The notes beneath the pieces are model-generated. The model ran no database searches. It saw only the letters and a list, made by a program, of their open reading frames with translations, and was not told where the DNA came from. A program made the translations under genes and the position numbers. Shown here in pieces: positions 51,182 to 61,273 of a stretch of DNA of 64,000 nucleotides; within the stretch, counting starts at the first letter, position 1; the number at the start of each line of letters is the position of its first letter. This DNA comes from CADCTB01 sp964479465. GTDB lineage: Bacteria > Actinomycetota > Acidimicrobiia > Acidimicrobiales > AC-14. The stretch is from positions 62,001-126,000 of the forward strand of contig CAYZMG010000001.1 of NCBI GenBank assembly GCA_964479465.1. Direction: 5' to 3'.

Positions 51182-52218
51182 GGCCGCTCCACCGTGGCCG
51201 CCAAAGCCTCCGCAACGGCGTCGACTTCGCTCTCCGTCATGAACGGGTTACAGGGAAGGCTCACGCACTCCCGGGCCCAACCCTGCGCCACGACGCACGC
51301 ATCTCGGGCGAAGCGCCGGTAGGGCGCATAATCCGGTACCGCATTGGGATAGTGAACCTCCGACGGCACGCCGAGCGTCGCCCGGAAGGCCGCCCGGTGC
51401 GGGGTCCGCGCCACGCACAGGTGGAAGACATGGTCAGGATGAGGATCCTGCCATTGCAGGTGGGGTGAGGCCTTGCGATACCGACCGGCGATCTCCCGTC
51501 GCCTGGCGTTGCCCGCAGCCAGCCCGCCGAGCCGAACCCTGAGTACGGCGGCCTCGATCTCCGACATCCGGGCGTTCATGGCCACGCGGACGCACTCGTC
51601 ACGGGAGACGAACCCGTGGGCTCTCAGGAGCCTCAGCTCCGTGGCGACGGTGTCATCGTCGGTGACCACGGCACCTCCGTCTCCAACCCCACCGAGGTTC
51701 TTCGTCGGATAGAAGCTGTAGGCCACCGCCGCACTGGGGGAGCTTGGCACGGCGCCATGCGCTTGCGCAGCATCCTCGACGACGGGCACACCCAGCGCCG
51801 GGACGTCGCAGGGGCGACCGAAGAGGTGGACGGGTATGACGGCTCGTGTCCGTGCCGTCACTGCCTTGGCCGCCGCCGCCGGATCCATGGTTGCGGTGTC
51901 CGCCAGCACATCGACGAAGACTGGGACGGCTCCGATGCTGCAGACGGCGGCGGCTGACGGGACGGCGGTAAAAGCGGGGAGGATCACCTCATCGCCGGGC
52001 CCAACGCCAACGGCGGTCAGACTCAGGGCCAGCGCCGCGGCACCCGAAGAGACCGCGACACAGTGCCGCTGGCCGGTGAAGCTGGCGAACTCGGCTTCGA
52101 AAGCCTCGACCTCGGGGCCGAGGACATACCGGCCTGAAGCGAGCACCCTGCTCACCGCCTCGAGCAGCGCTCCGCGCTCCTGGCCCGCCTGCCGGCTCAG
52201 GTCGACGAAAGATAGCAA
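51178..52218 (-). CDS. DegT/DnrJ/EryC1/StrS-family aminotransferase
   Basis: 346 residues from TTG 52218 (uncertain; overlaps the SDR gene end by 22 bp). PLP-dependent sugar aminotransferase fold: SGRYVLGPEVEAFE, VSSGAAALALSLTAVGVGPG, VEDAAQAHGA, and the PLP Lys173 in FYPTKNLGGVGDGGAVVT. Converts a keto-sugar nucleotide to an amino sugar in surface-glycan synthesis. Somewhat shorter than the usual 370-400 residues. Confidence 0.86.
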   Translation of the reverse strand: MLSFVDLSRQAGQERGALLEAVSRVLASGRYVLGPEVEAFEAEFASFTGQRHCVAVSSGAAALALSLTAVGVGPGDEVILPAFTAVPSAAAVCSIGAVPVFVDVLADTATMDPAAAAKAVTARTRAVIPVHLFGRPCDVPALGVPVVEDAAQAHGAVPSSPSAAVAYSFYPTKNLGGVGDGGAVVTDDDTVATELRLLRAHGFVSRDECVRVAMNARMSEIEAAVLRVRLGGLAAGNARRREIAGRYRKASPHLQWQDPHPDHVFHLCVARTPHRAAFRATLGVPSEVHYPNAVPDYAPYRRFARDACVVAQGWARECVSLPCNPFMTESEVDAVAEALAATVERP

Positions 52219-53198
52219 GGCAGGCGCTCGCGGTAGAACTCGACGGCACCTACCAGCCCCTCCCGTAACGACACCTGGGGCCGCCACCCCAGCACGCGAG
52301 CCGCCTTCGAAGAGTCGCCGAAGTAGCTGCCGATGTCGATCTGGGCCCGGTCGTGTGGCCAGGGCACCGACACGATCCGGCCTCGTCCGACGACATCGAC
52401 CACTTCCTCGGCGATGAACCGTAGAGGGAGTGGCCTGTCGTGGCTGATGTTGAACACCTCGCCGACCGCGGCGGGGCTCACGGCCGCAGCCAGGAAAGCT
52501 TCCACGGCGTCATCGACGTAGAGGCAATCCCGGATCTGGTGCCCCTTCCCGAACAGCGTGAGCGGTTGGTCCTCGAGTGCCATCCGGATGAACGCCGGCA
52601 ACACGCCTTGACGGTCGTCGTCGATCCGCTGGCGCGGCCCGTAGACGTTGCAAAGGCGCAACGAGCACGCCCGAAGGCCGTGCATGCGCTGGTAGACGAG
52701 GTGCAGCTGCTCGCCAGCCAGCTTGGTGACGCCGTTCACGTCATGCGGATTGCACGGATGGGTCTCATCGACCGGGAGCGAGCGGGGCCGCCCGTACACG
52801 AGCCTGGTGGACGCGTGCACGACGACGCAGCCCGGAGCCAAGAGGCGCAACGTCTCGAGGAACTCCAAGTGGCTGCGCACGTTCATGTCCAGGTCGAAAA
52901 CCGGTCGCTCCATCGCATCGATGTGACTCACCTGGCCGGCGAGGTTGAAGACGAAGCGCGCTGCGGTCACCGCCTCGGCCACCGCGCCACGGTCGCCGAT
53001 GTCGGCGTCGACGACCTGGATCGGGCGAGCCGCGCCCGACAGGTTCGCCGGATTGGCCCCGTGGGTGGGCACGCCGGCATCGATGACGGTGACCTCGGCC
53101 CCCGCTGCGGCCAGCGCCAGGCTCAGGTTGGACCCGATGAACCCGAGTCCTCCGGTGACCACGCATTTCGTGCCCCCGAAGCGGCGACGGTCGATCAT
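52197..53198 (-). CDS. Extended SDR (NAD-dependent epimerase/dehydratase), Tyr-less active site
   Basis: 333 residues from ATG 53198 (ATG 53225 is an alternative). TGGLGFIGSNLSLALA binds NAD; VVHASTRLVYGRP and LRLCNVYGPRQRI are SDR motifs. The usual YxxxK active site reads Asn155-Gly-Val-Thr-Lys159, so the catalytic Tyr is replaced by Asn. I recall a related subfamily with VNGINK at this place, so the change is probably functional. Probably prepares the sugar nucleotide for the aminotransferase downstream. Confidence 0.82.
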   Translation of the reverse strand: MIDRRRFGGTKCVVTGGLGFIGSNLSLALAAAGAEVTVIDAGVPTHGANPANLSGAARPIQVVDADIGDRGAVAEAVTAARFVFNLAGQVSHIDAMERPVFDLDMNVRSHLEFLETLRLLAPGCVVVHASTRLVYGRPRSLPVDETHPCNPHDVNGVTKLAGEQLHLVYQRMHGLRACSLRLCNVYGPRQRIDDDRQGVLPAFIRMALEDQPLTLFGKGHQIRDCLYVDDAVEAFLAAAVSPAAVGEVFNISHDRPLPLRFIAEEVVDVVGRGRIVSVPWPHDRAQIDIGSYFGDSSKAARVLGWRPQVSLREGLVGAVEFYRERLPCYLSST

Positions 53199-53445
53199 GG
53201 CTGGCGTTCGACGCCTCGCCGGCATCGCCAGCAGCTGGGCGCCCGGCGGCGCGCGGGATTCCCGGCAACCGAAGGAGGATACGTTGCCAGTTCCAACTGT
53301 GAGACGCTCGCTAGGTGAGGACCGTGAAATGGAGTGAAAGGTACCCAAGCACAACTACGTATGTGGCGGAGCCGGCCAATCCAACCGTGTTCTGGCGCGG
53401 TCCTGACGACCGTTCATAGCCGATGTCACCTTAAAGTCTGCTGAA

Positions 53446-54151
<706 letters not shown>

Positions 54152-54159
<8 letters not shown>

Positions 54160-55534
54160 TCGGCGCCGGACGGGCCTTCGCTTCTACCTGTGCCTGACGT
54201 TCACTTCGATCATCGCCGTTCTCATGATCGGTCAGGCTGCGTACCTCACCTACACGACCACGCAGGAGTCGAGGAAGGCCCAGCAGCGGGTGCTACGGCT
54301 GGACGCCGAACGCCTGGCCATCAGACTGGTGGCCAACGGGCCCGTCCCGGCGACGATGACCGAGCTGAGGGCCGAGGGCGTCTTTCGGCGGGAGACAACG
54401 CTCCGCCAGTTCTTCACCCACGACGGGACACTCCTGGAGTCGTCGGATCTCCTGCAGGACGACGAGCCGCTGCTGAACGCCGAACGGGTACGAACGATCT
54501 CGGGCGCGGGTGCCACGCTGTGGATCGACTGGAGGGAGGGACGCAGCCCTGCCTACGCCGTCGCCGCCCAAACCTCGCCCCCTGTCGTCGTCGTCGCCAT
54601 GGCCCCGACCGACTGGGCGGCTCTCCAGCGCGATCGCGTCCTGCGCTTCGAGCTCGTCGTCATCCCTCTCAGCATCTGCATCGGCGCAGCACTCGCCTGG
54701 CTCGCCATCGGCGAGCAGCTCCGCCGCCTTCGCTCCATCGTGCGCGCCGCGGAAGGCGCCGCTGCGGGAGACCTCCCGACGCCCCAGCCCACCGGGCCCA
54801 AGGACGAGCTCTTCGCCATCTCGACGGCCCTCACGGAGATCACGAGTTCGCTTCGTAGCGCCTTGGACTACCAGCAGCGGTTCGCGGCCCAAGCGGCACA
54901 TGAGCTCCAGGGCCCCCTCGCCATCATGAAGGCCGAGTCAGACTTGGCGCTCTCGTCCTCGTCCCTGATGGAGACGCGGAGAGCGCTCACCAGCATCGGT
55001 GAGGAAACCGACAAGCTCGCTGTACTCGTCCAGGACCTCCTTGCCTTCGGCCAGTCGACGATGGCATCCATACCGATCGAGGAGGTGACGACGACGGATG
55101 TCGTGGCGTCGGCCACGGTGCCCCTCATCGGGCTGGCATCGGACCACGCGGTGGACCTCCGCATCGAGGTCGAGCCGGCTTCACTGCACGTGTCGCGAGT
55201 CGGGATCGAGCACGCCGTACGCAATCTCGTCGAGAACGCGATAAGTGCCGCACCCTACGGCTCGGTGGTACGCGTGTCCGGGTACCAGGAGAACTCCTCG
55301 TGGCACCTCACCGTCGAGGACGCCGGCCCGGGCGTCGCCGCCGCCTTGAAGGATCAGATCTTCGAGCCCTTCGTCGGCGCACGAGAAGGGGGGCACGGCC
55401 TCGGCCTGTCCTTCGTCAAGCTCATCGCCGAAGCACACCAGGGCAAGGCGACCATGGATCGCCTTGACGACGGGACCACCCGGTTCTCCCTTGTGATCCC
55501 CATGACCGCCGCCGGGACCTCCAGCTCATCGTGA
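54152..55534 (+). CDS. Two-component sensor histidine kinase
   Basis: 460 residues from ATG 54152. Helix 1 (about 10-33), an extracytoplasmic sensor of about 130 residues, helix 2 (166-187), HAMP-like linker, HisKA with His250 in AAHELQGPLAIMKAE, and HATPase (RNLVENAISAAP, VEDAGPGVAA, GGHGLGLSFVKLIAEAH). The phospho-acceptor box reads HELQGP where most kinases have HELRTP. Ends in a 9-bp overlap with the convergent MFS-fusion gene. Confidence 0.92.
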
Positions 55535-57817
55535 GACCGGTGCGAGGGTCGGGTTATTGAGGAAGTACTCGTCCCGAGGCATCAGGTCATGGTTGAGGCC
55601 GGTGTCGTCGACCGGCGCCGGCGGGCCACCGTCTCGCACCACGACAGGCTCGATCGTCGCCAGATACTCCTCGATGGACTGCGCCTGCGCCGGCGGGAAC
55701 CATCGGTCGGGCTCCAGCGCCGCGAGCCGGCCGAGCATCGTTGCTCGATCGAACACCAACGGGCTTTCGCTGGCCAGGTAGAACCGGGCGCCGTGGTAGT
55801 TGGCGACGGTGAACTCGAGGACATGTGGGAACACGTCGGTAACGCTGTTGAGGACCCGTGCGGTCGGAGCCCATCCGCTCAGGATCCCGCCGGTGGCCAT
55901 CCGGCTGCGGACGAGGTCGTAGAACTCGACCGAATAGAGGCTTCCGCTGAAGGCGCTTTGCGGCCGCACTGCATCGACGGTCACCACGTCGAAAGGCTCG
56001 TCCGCGCTCAGCAGGAACTTCCGTCCGTCGCCGACCTGGATGTCGACACGGGGGTCGTTCAGGAGACGATCGCTCTCCTCGGCGCCGCGCTGGGCCAGCA
56101 CCTCCTGCAGCTCGACCGCGCCACCACAGATCTCCACCACGTCGATGTTCTCCACTCGCCGGTCTCCGGACATCCCGTACGGCGTCGCTCCGATCCCCAG
56201 CCCGACGGCCAGGACGTCTTGGGGAGACGGGTGCATCAGGGTCGGGACCAGGCCGATCAACACATGGAAGTCATCGAACGGGTATCCGTTCTGCGACGCC
56301 GCGTTTATGTGAAGAAGGTCTTCCCCTCCGACGGTCTTGAGCGCCGTCACGCACGCCCTGTCCTCGGCCAAGGCGAAGGTGCTCTGGTCCTCGGCGCCGT
56401 GGAGGTAAGCCCACAGGCGGGCGTTCGAGGGAAAGGCGGCGACGAGCCCGGCGATGAGCCCGACGGCACCGAGGCCCAGAGCCGCCCGCCGCAAAGGTGA
56501 TGCTGCCAGGGCCGCGGCGGCGATCCCGGGCACGACCAGCAGGCCAGCCAGAAGCCGCAGGGTCCCGGACGTGCCCAACCGGTCGAGGAGCACGAACCCG
56601 ACGAGCAGAACGCCCGTGACGTTGCCGGCGATGTTGGCAAACAGCAGTGTGCCGGTGCGCCGGCCGAGCGTGTCGACCCGCTCGCTGACCAGCGCCTGCA
56701 TGAACGGGAAGGACATTCCCATGGCGAACACCGGAAGCCCCATGATGAGGAGAGGGCCGGCGAGATTGACCATCCCGAGCCGCACGATCTCCTCGGTCGA
56801 GTCGAGCCGGTAGACGCCGTTGGTGTAGCCGTCGATGGCGAAGTGACGGTCGAATGGCCCGCCAAGCCCGAGCCGGGCAGGGACATCGATGAGCACGAGC
56901 AGGCCGAGCAGCGCCGTCACTCCGACCGCGTACTGCATGGCGAGGAACCACCGGTCCGGTCGGGCGGTCCGCCGGACCAGGCGCGACGCGACGGCTGCGC
57001 CCGCACCGAACAGGAGGAGGTACAGGCTCAGAAGGTGGCCGAAAGTGTAGGAGTTCGTCCGCATCAAGGCGTCGATGACTCGGAAGAAGACGATCTCCAT
57101 TCCGAGGGCAACGGCGCCGGTGAGCCCGTACAGGCCGAGCCATTTCCAGGGAGGCGTCGGCGCCGGCCGCGGGACCGGGTCGGCCCCTGCGGCGCCGGCC
57201 GGCGCCGGCGTGGCCGTTCTCCAGAGGGTGAGGATCAGACCCGCAGCAAGGAGGTTCAGCGACCCCGCCAGACGCACCGCGCCAAGGAAGCCGAGGTTGC
57301 CGAGCAAGAGCCATCCGCTGACGCCGGCGCCGACGCCGGCGCCGATGGTGTTGACGGCATAGAGACGGCCCACCATCGGCGCCGCCTCGTCGATCCTTTC
57401 CACCAGGCCGCGGGCGACCAGCGGCAGCGACAGGCCCATGAGCGTCGTGGGCACGATGAGAAGAGCGAAGTTGAACGCGAACGCCGACAGGGTCCCGTCG
57501 ACGAAAGAGACCGACGATCGGTACAGGTCGTAGAAGAGCCAGATGCTGAACCAGGCGAAGGCCCCGATTGCGGCGTTGGCGGCTGCGAAGGCCAGGAGCG
57601 ACCGCCGCGCGCCGAGTCGATCCGCAATCACCCCGCCGAGCAGGCTTCCCAGTCCCAGGCCGGCGAGGAAGGCCGAGACGACGGTGGTGATCGAGAACAG
57701 GTCCACGCCGGCATGGAGCGAGATGACGCGCTGCCAGACGACCTGGAGCGTCAGCGCCGAGAAGCCGGTGCTGGCGAAGACGATGAGCAGGACGAGCTTG
57801 GACGATCGGCGCAACAA
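55526..57817 (-). CDS. Fused MFS-like transporter/spermidine-synthase-like methyltransferase-fold protein
   Basis: 763 residues from TTG 57817 (start uncertain; TTG 57814 also possible). Residues 5-460 contain about 12-14 membrane helices with MFS-like features (GVIADRLGARRSLLAF, GRLYAVNTIGAGVGA). The last 230 residues resemble polyamine synthase domains: AVGLGIGATPYGM, IDVVEICGGAVEL, VDIQVGDGRKFLL and FDVVTVDAVRPQ. Known as fused MFS/spermidine synthase proteins in annotation, but true polyamine synthesis is unproven for the group. Divergent from the LuxR ATPase regulator. Confidence 0.8.
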   Translation of the reverse strand: MLRRSSKLVLLIVFASTGFSALTLQVVWQRVISLHAGVDLFSITTVVSAFLAGLGLGSLLGGVIADRLGARRSLLAFAAANAAIGAFAWFSIWLFYDLYRSSVSFVDGTLSAFAFNFALLIVPTTLMGLSLPLVARGLVERIDEAAPMVGRLYAVNTIGAGVGAGVSGWLLLGNLGFLGAVRLAGSLNLLAAGLILTLWRTATPAPAGAAGADPVPRPAPTPPWKWLGLYGLTGAVALGMEIVFFRVIDALMRTNSYTFGHLLSLYLLLFGAGAAVASRLVRRTARPDRWFLAMQYAVGVTALLGLLVLIDVPARLGLGGPFDRHFAIDGYTNGVYRLDSTEEIVRLGMVNLAGPLLIMGLPVFAMGMSFPFMQALVSERVDTLGRRTGTLLFANIAGNVTGVLLVGFVLLDRLGTSGTLRLLAGLLVVPGIAAAALAASPLRRAALGLGAVGLIAGLVAAFPSNARLWAYLHGAEDQSTFALAEDRACVTALKTVGGEDLLHINAASQNGYPFDDFHVLIGLVPTLMHPSPQDVLAVGLGIGATPYGMSGDRRVENIDVVEICGGAVELQEVLAQRGAEESDRLLNDPRVDIQVGDGRKFLLSADEPFDVVTVDAVRPQSAFSGSLYSVEFYDLVRSRMATGGILSGWAPTARVLNSVTDVFPHVLEFTVANYHGARFYLASESPLVFDRATMLGRLAALEPDRWFPPAQAQSIEEYLATIEPVVVRDGGPPAPVDDTGLNHDLMPRDEYFLNNPTLAPVSR

Positions 57818-57874
57818 GGCGTCACTGTGACACGACCGAGTTCGTACACGCGGGCGCGATGGCACACTTCTCCG

Positions 57875-60727
57875 GTGACAGAGGGGAGGTCGCTGCTGTG
57901 CCCGACGCTGATCGGGCGTGACCGGGAGGTCGGAACGGTCCGAGACATCGTCGAGGCACGTACCACGGCGCGCGTGGCGACGGTCGTGGGTGAGGCCGGC
58001 GTCGGCAAGTCGGCGCTGGTGGCGGCGGCGATCGCCGGCTCCTCCCGCCGCACGTTCGCCGGCCGCGCCACGCCGGGTGGCCTCGCCTTGCGGGCGCTGG
58101 CCGAGGTGGCGGTCGCAGCCGTTGTCGCCGGCGCCCGTGTCGACGACCGCGAGTTGGGCCCCTTGCGCGCCGGCCTGGGCGCCCTGCTCCCCGGCACGGT
58201 CGACGCGACGCTCGACGGTGCCACCTTCCCACTCGTCGCCGCCGAAGCCCTGCTGTGCCTGATCGCCACGCTCGACGTGCCCGTTACCCTCGTCCTCGAC
58301 GACCTGCATTGGGCCGACGCCGAATCGCTGGAAGCCCTCGAACGGATCTGCGACCGAGTGGCGACACGAGCAGTCACCGTGCTGCTCGTCACCCGCCCCG
58401 GGTGCCCGGCTGAAAGGCTGGCCCGACGGGTGGCGTCGCGCCGGCTCGGCCCCCTGGTCGACCTTCGCTCTCTGAATCGTACCGACGCCGTCGCCATGGC
58501 GGAGCGGTGCCTGGGCGCGACGGTGCCGGACGGCCTCCCATCGCTGATCGACGGGGCCGGCGGCAACCCGTTCCTGATCGAGGAGCTCCTCCGCTCGGCG
58601 TCGGACGTCGGCGCCCTCGTCCACGACGGGCACGCCTGGTCGTTCGATCCCGGGACGCCGGTTGCACCCCCGTCCACACTCGCCGAGTCCGTCGCCCTGC
58701 GGCTGGATCAGCTTCCGGGCGACGCCGGCCATCTGCTGTCCGTCGCCGCTTCACTCGGCGAGGGCCAGCCCATGGCGGCCGTACTCGCTGCGGCCTCGGT
58801 GGGCCCAGACGACGAGCGCCGGCTGCTCGACGCCATCCGAGCCGGGATCGCCTCGCAGCTCCTCGACCCGGCGAGCGCTGACATCCGCTTCCGTCACGCC
58901 CTTACCGCTGAGGCCGCCGCCGCCGCACTGCTCCCCCATGAGCGCATGGTCGCCGCCGGCAAGGCGCTGGACGCCCTCACCTCTCCCGGCACCGTCACCG
59001 CGCAAAAACCCGCCCTCCTCGCCGGCCTCGCGGAGCGGGCCGGCCGAAGGGACGCCGCGGCACAGTGGTGGCTCGACGACGCCCGTCAGCACGCACGGGG
59101 CGCGGCGACCGGAGCCGCCATAGCAAGCGTCGAACGAGCCCTGGCCCTCGCCGAGGATGCGTCCTTGCGCGCAGAGGCACGCATCGAGCACGTCGAGCTG
59201 CTCGCGCTCGCCGGCCGCTCACGCGACGCCGTCGCCGCCGCCGATGTTGCCGCCGCGACCCCGAACCTCACGTCTGACGGTGGCGTTCGCCTGGACATGG
59301 CGCGCGCCCGCTGCATGGAGACCGGCCCGGCGCGCCAGGCCGCCATGCGTCGCGCTCTCGACGCGGCGGCCGGGTCGGACCGGGAGCCCAAGGTCGAGGC
59401 GACCGCCGCGCTCCTCGCCGTCGAGCAAGGTGACCACGAGTCCGCCGCCGCCCACGCCACGAGGGCCCTCCAGCTTTCCTCGGCCGACCCTACCGCCCGG
59501 TGCCAGGCCCTGGAGGTGCTCGGACGCGTCGCACGCAGCCGCGACCTCGACCAGGCCGCCGCCTACTTCAGCGAGGCGGCGGCGACGGCCGAAGCCCACG
59601 GCCTCGCGCTATGGCGGGCGCGGGCGCTGCACGAGCGCGCCACGATCACCCAGCTGCGAGACGTCGACACCGCCGACCTCGAGCTGGCCCGCCTCGCCGC
59701 TCTCGACGCCGGCGCGCCGGGCCTGATCGCCACGATCGACTTCCACCTCGCGGCCGTGCTCGCCACCCGGTTCGACGCCGGGCCGGCGCTGCTTGCCGCA
59801 CGTCGCTTCCTCGACCTGGGATCGGCCGTCGGCGGCCAAGCGGACCGGGCTTGGGGATGGACGCTGGTCGGGTACGCCAACGTCGTCGCCGGGAGGCACT
59901 CGAACGCCGAGGCGGCCCTCGCCGAAGCGGCGCGACTGGGACGTGAGGACCTCGAGGTCGGCACACTCAACGCGTTCTTCCGCTCCGGGCTCACGCACCT
60001 GCTCGGCGGCGACCCGTCCGCTGCCGTCGACGGCTACCAGCAGGCCATGCGTGCGCTGGCCGCGACGCCCACCCCGTCGTCGCTGCCCCCGTGGTACCTC
60101 GGTCCTCTGCTCTGCACGGTGCTCGACCGAGACGGCGCGACGTACCGGCGCCTCGCTGACCGGCCTGGCCTTCAGCTGACCGCCACTATCCGAGGCACCT
60201 GGCTGATGGCCGAGGCCGTAGCCGCCGGCAACCGTGGGGCGACGTCCGGCGCGACCGAACTCGCGGCGCAGGCCGCTCATGTGTGGGCGGACCGCCCGGG
60301 ACTCGACGCGCACCGTCACATCGCCCAGTGGCTCGCCGCCCCGGCGGCCCACGCGTGCGGGTGGGGGCAGCCCGACACGTGGCTGTTCGAGGCAGAGGCA
60401 TGGGCCCGCGAGCACGGCTTCTCCGCCATCGCCGACTCCTGCCGCTCGCGACTCCGCATGATCGGCGCGCCCCTCAAACGGCGACGAGGAACCACCGCCG
60501 TCCCCGTCGAGCTCGAGCGGCAGGGCATCACCAGCCGGGAGATCGACGTCCTCGCCCTGGTCGGCGCCGGCCTCACCAATGCCGCCATCGCCGAGCGGCT
60601 CCACCTGTCGCCCGGAACGGTCAAGGGCTATGTCAGTCACCTCCTCGCCAAGGCCGCTGCCCCCAACCGGGCCGCGCTGGCCCGCATTGCCGCCCGCCAC
60701 GGATTGGACCGGGAGCCGGCGGGCTAA
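57875..60727 (+). CDS. LuxR-family transcriptional regulator with AAA ATPase domain (LAL type)
   Basis: 950 residues from GTG 57875. N-terminal STAND/AAA ATPase: IGRDREVGTVRDIVEA, Walker A GEAGVGKS (39-46), Walker B TLVLDDLHWADAESLEAL, sensor GGNPFLIEELLRS. A long helical TPR-like region (about 370-870) follows, then a GerE-type HTH (ITSREIDVLALVGAGLTNAA, LHLSPGTVKGYVSHLLAKA). MalT-like signal-dependent activator. A long frame upstream to 56843 is antisense to the transporter gene and rejected. Confidence 0.9.
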   Translation: MTEGRSLLCPTLIGRDREVGTVRDIVEARTTARVATVVGEAGVGKSALVAAAIAGSSRRTFAGRATPGGLALRALAEVAVAAVVAGARVDDRELGPLRAGLGALLPGTVDATLDGATFPLVAAEALLCLIATLDVPVTLVLDDLHWADAESLEALERICDRVATRAVTVLLVTRPGCPAERLARRVASRRLGPLVDLRSLNRTDAVAMAERCLGATVPDGLPSLIDGAGGNPFLIEELLRSASDVGALVHDGHAWSFDPGTPVAPPSTLAESVALRLDQLPGDAGHLLSVAASLGEGQPMAAVLAAASVGPDDERRLLDAIRAGIASQLLDPASADIRFRHALTAEAAAAALLPHERMVAAGKALDALTSPGTVTAQKPALLAGLAERAGRRDAAAQWWLDDARQHARGAATGAAIASVERALALAEDASLRAEARIEHVELLALAGRSRDAVAAADVAAATPNLTSDGGVRLDMARARCMETGPARQAAMRRALDAAAGSDREPKVEATAALLAVEQGDHESAAAHATRALQLSSADPTARCQALEVLGRVARSRDLDQAAAYFSEAAATAEAHGLALWRARALHERATITQLRDVDTADLELARLAALDAGAPGLIATIDFHLAAVLATRFDAGPALLAARRFLDLGSAVGGQADRAWGWTLVGYANVVAGRHSNAEAALAEAARLGREDLEVGTLNAFFRSGLTHLLGGDPSAAVDGYQQAMRALAATPTPSSLPPWYLGPLLCTVLDRDGATYRRLADRPGLQLTATIRGTWLMAEAVAAGNRGATSGATELAAQAAHVWADRPGLDAHRHIAQWLAAPAAHACGWGQPDTWLFEAEAWAREHGFSAIADSCRSRLRMIGAPLKRRRGTTAVPVELERQGITSREIDVLALVGAGLTNAAIAERLHLSPGTVKGYVSHLLAKAAAPNRAALARIAARHGLDREPAG

Positions 60728-60816
60728 AAACCCCCCGTTCGGCAGGTGTGCGAAGCGCGAGTTCCCCCGAGAATGCCCTTCGTAGGACACACCGAACCGA
60801 ACGAGAGGAGCCTCAC

Positions 60817-61224
60817 ATGTCAGCAACCGAGAACACCGCCCTGGTCCAGAAGCTGGTCGGCGCTTTCCGGACCGGCGACCTGGCCACCGTCGCGAGCTGC
60901 TTCTCGCCCGACGCCGTCTGGGACTTCCCGGGGCGTTCGGTCGTGAGCGGCACGTTCAAGGGCCCCGACGAGATCGTCGCCTTCCTCGCCCGTTCCTACG
61001 AGCTGTCGGGCGCCACGCTCGCCGTCGATCTGATCGACGTCACCGCCAGCGACCGCGGCGCCACCCAGGTGCAATGGGTCAGCGCCGACCACGCCGGCAA
61101 GTCAATGCGCGCCGTCGAACTGTTGCACCACGAGATGAGTGGCGGTGTCATCGTGCGCACATGGCACCGCAGCGACGAAGGCGCTATCGCCGGCTTCTTC
61201 GGCGACGGCGGAGGCCTGCGATGA
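60817..61224 (+). CDS. SnoaL-like/NTF2-like protein
   Basis: 135 residues, GAGAGGAG before the ATG. TALVQKLVGAFRTGDLATV, FSPDAVWDFPG, GPDEIVAFLARSYELSGATL and the end VRTWHRSDEGAIAGFFGD fit the SnoaL-like fold. It follows the LuxR ATPase regulator by 89 bp and could be its target. Reaction unknown. Confidence 0.82.
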   Translation: MSATENTALVQKLVGAFRTGDLATVASCFSPDAVWDFPGRSVVSGTFKGPDEIVAFLARSYELSGATLAVDLIDVTASDRGATQVQWVSADHAGKSMRAVELLHHEMSGGVIVRTWHRSDEGAIAGFFGDGGGLR

Positions 61225-61273
61225 CTGATCGCCGGCCCGCAAGGGACGCACTCGATACCGGGGCTCGTCCGGC

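Noticed and set aside
55526..58732. Extension of the MFS/spermidine-synthase-like frame to 58732
   Set aside because: The added 300 codons are antisense to the LuxR ATPase domain and lack membrane helices.
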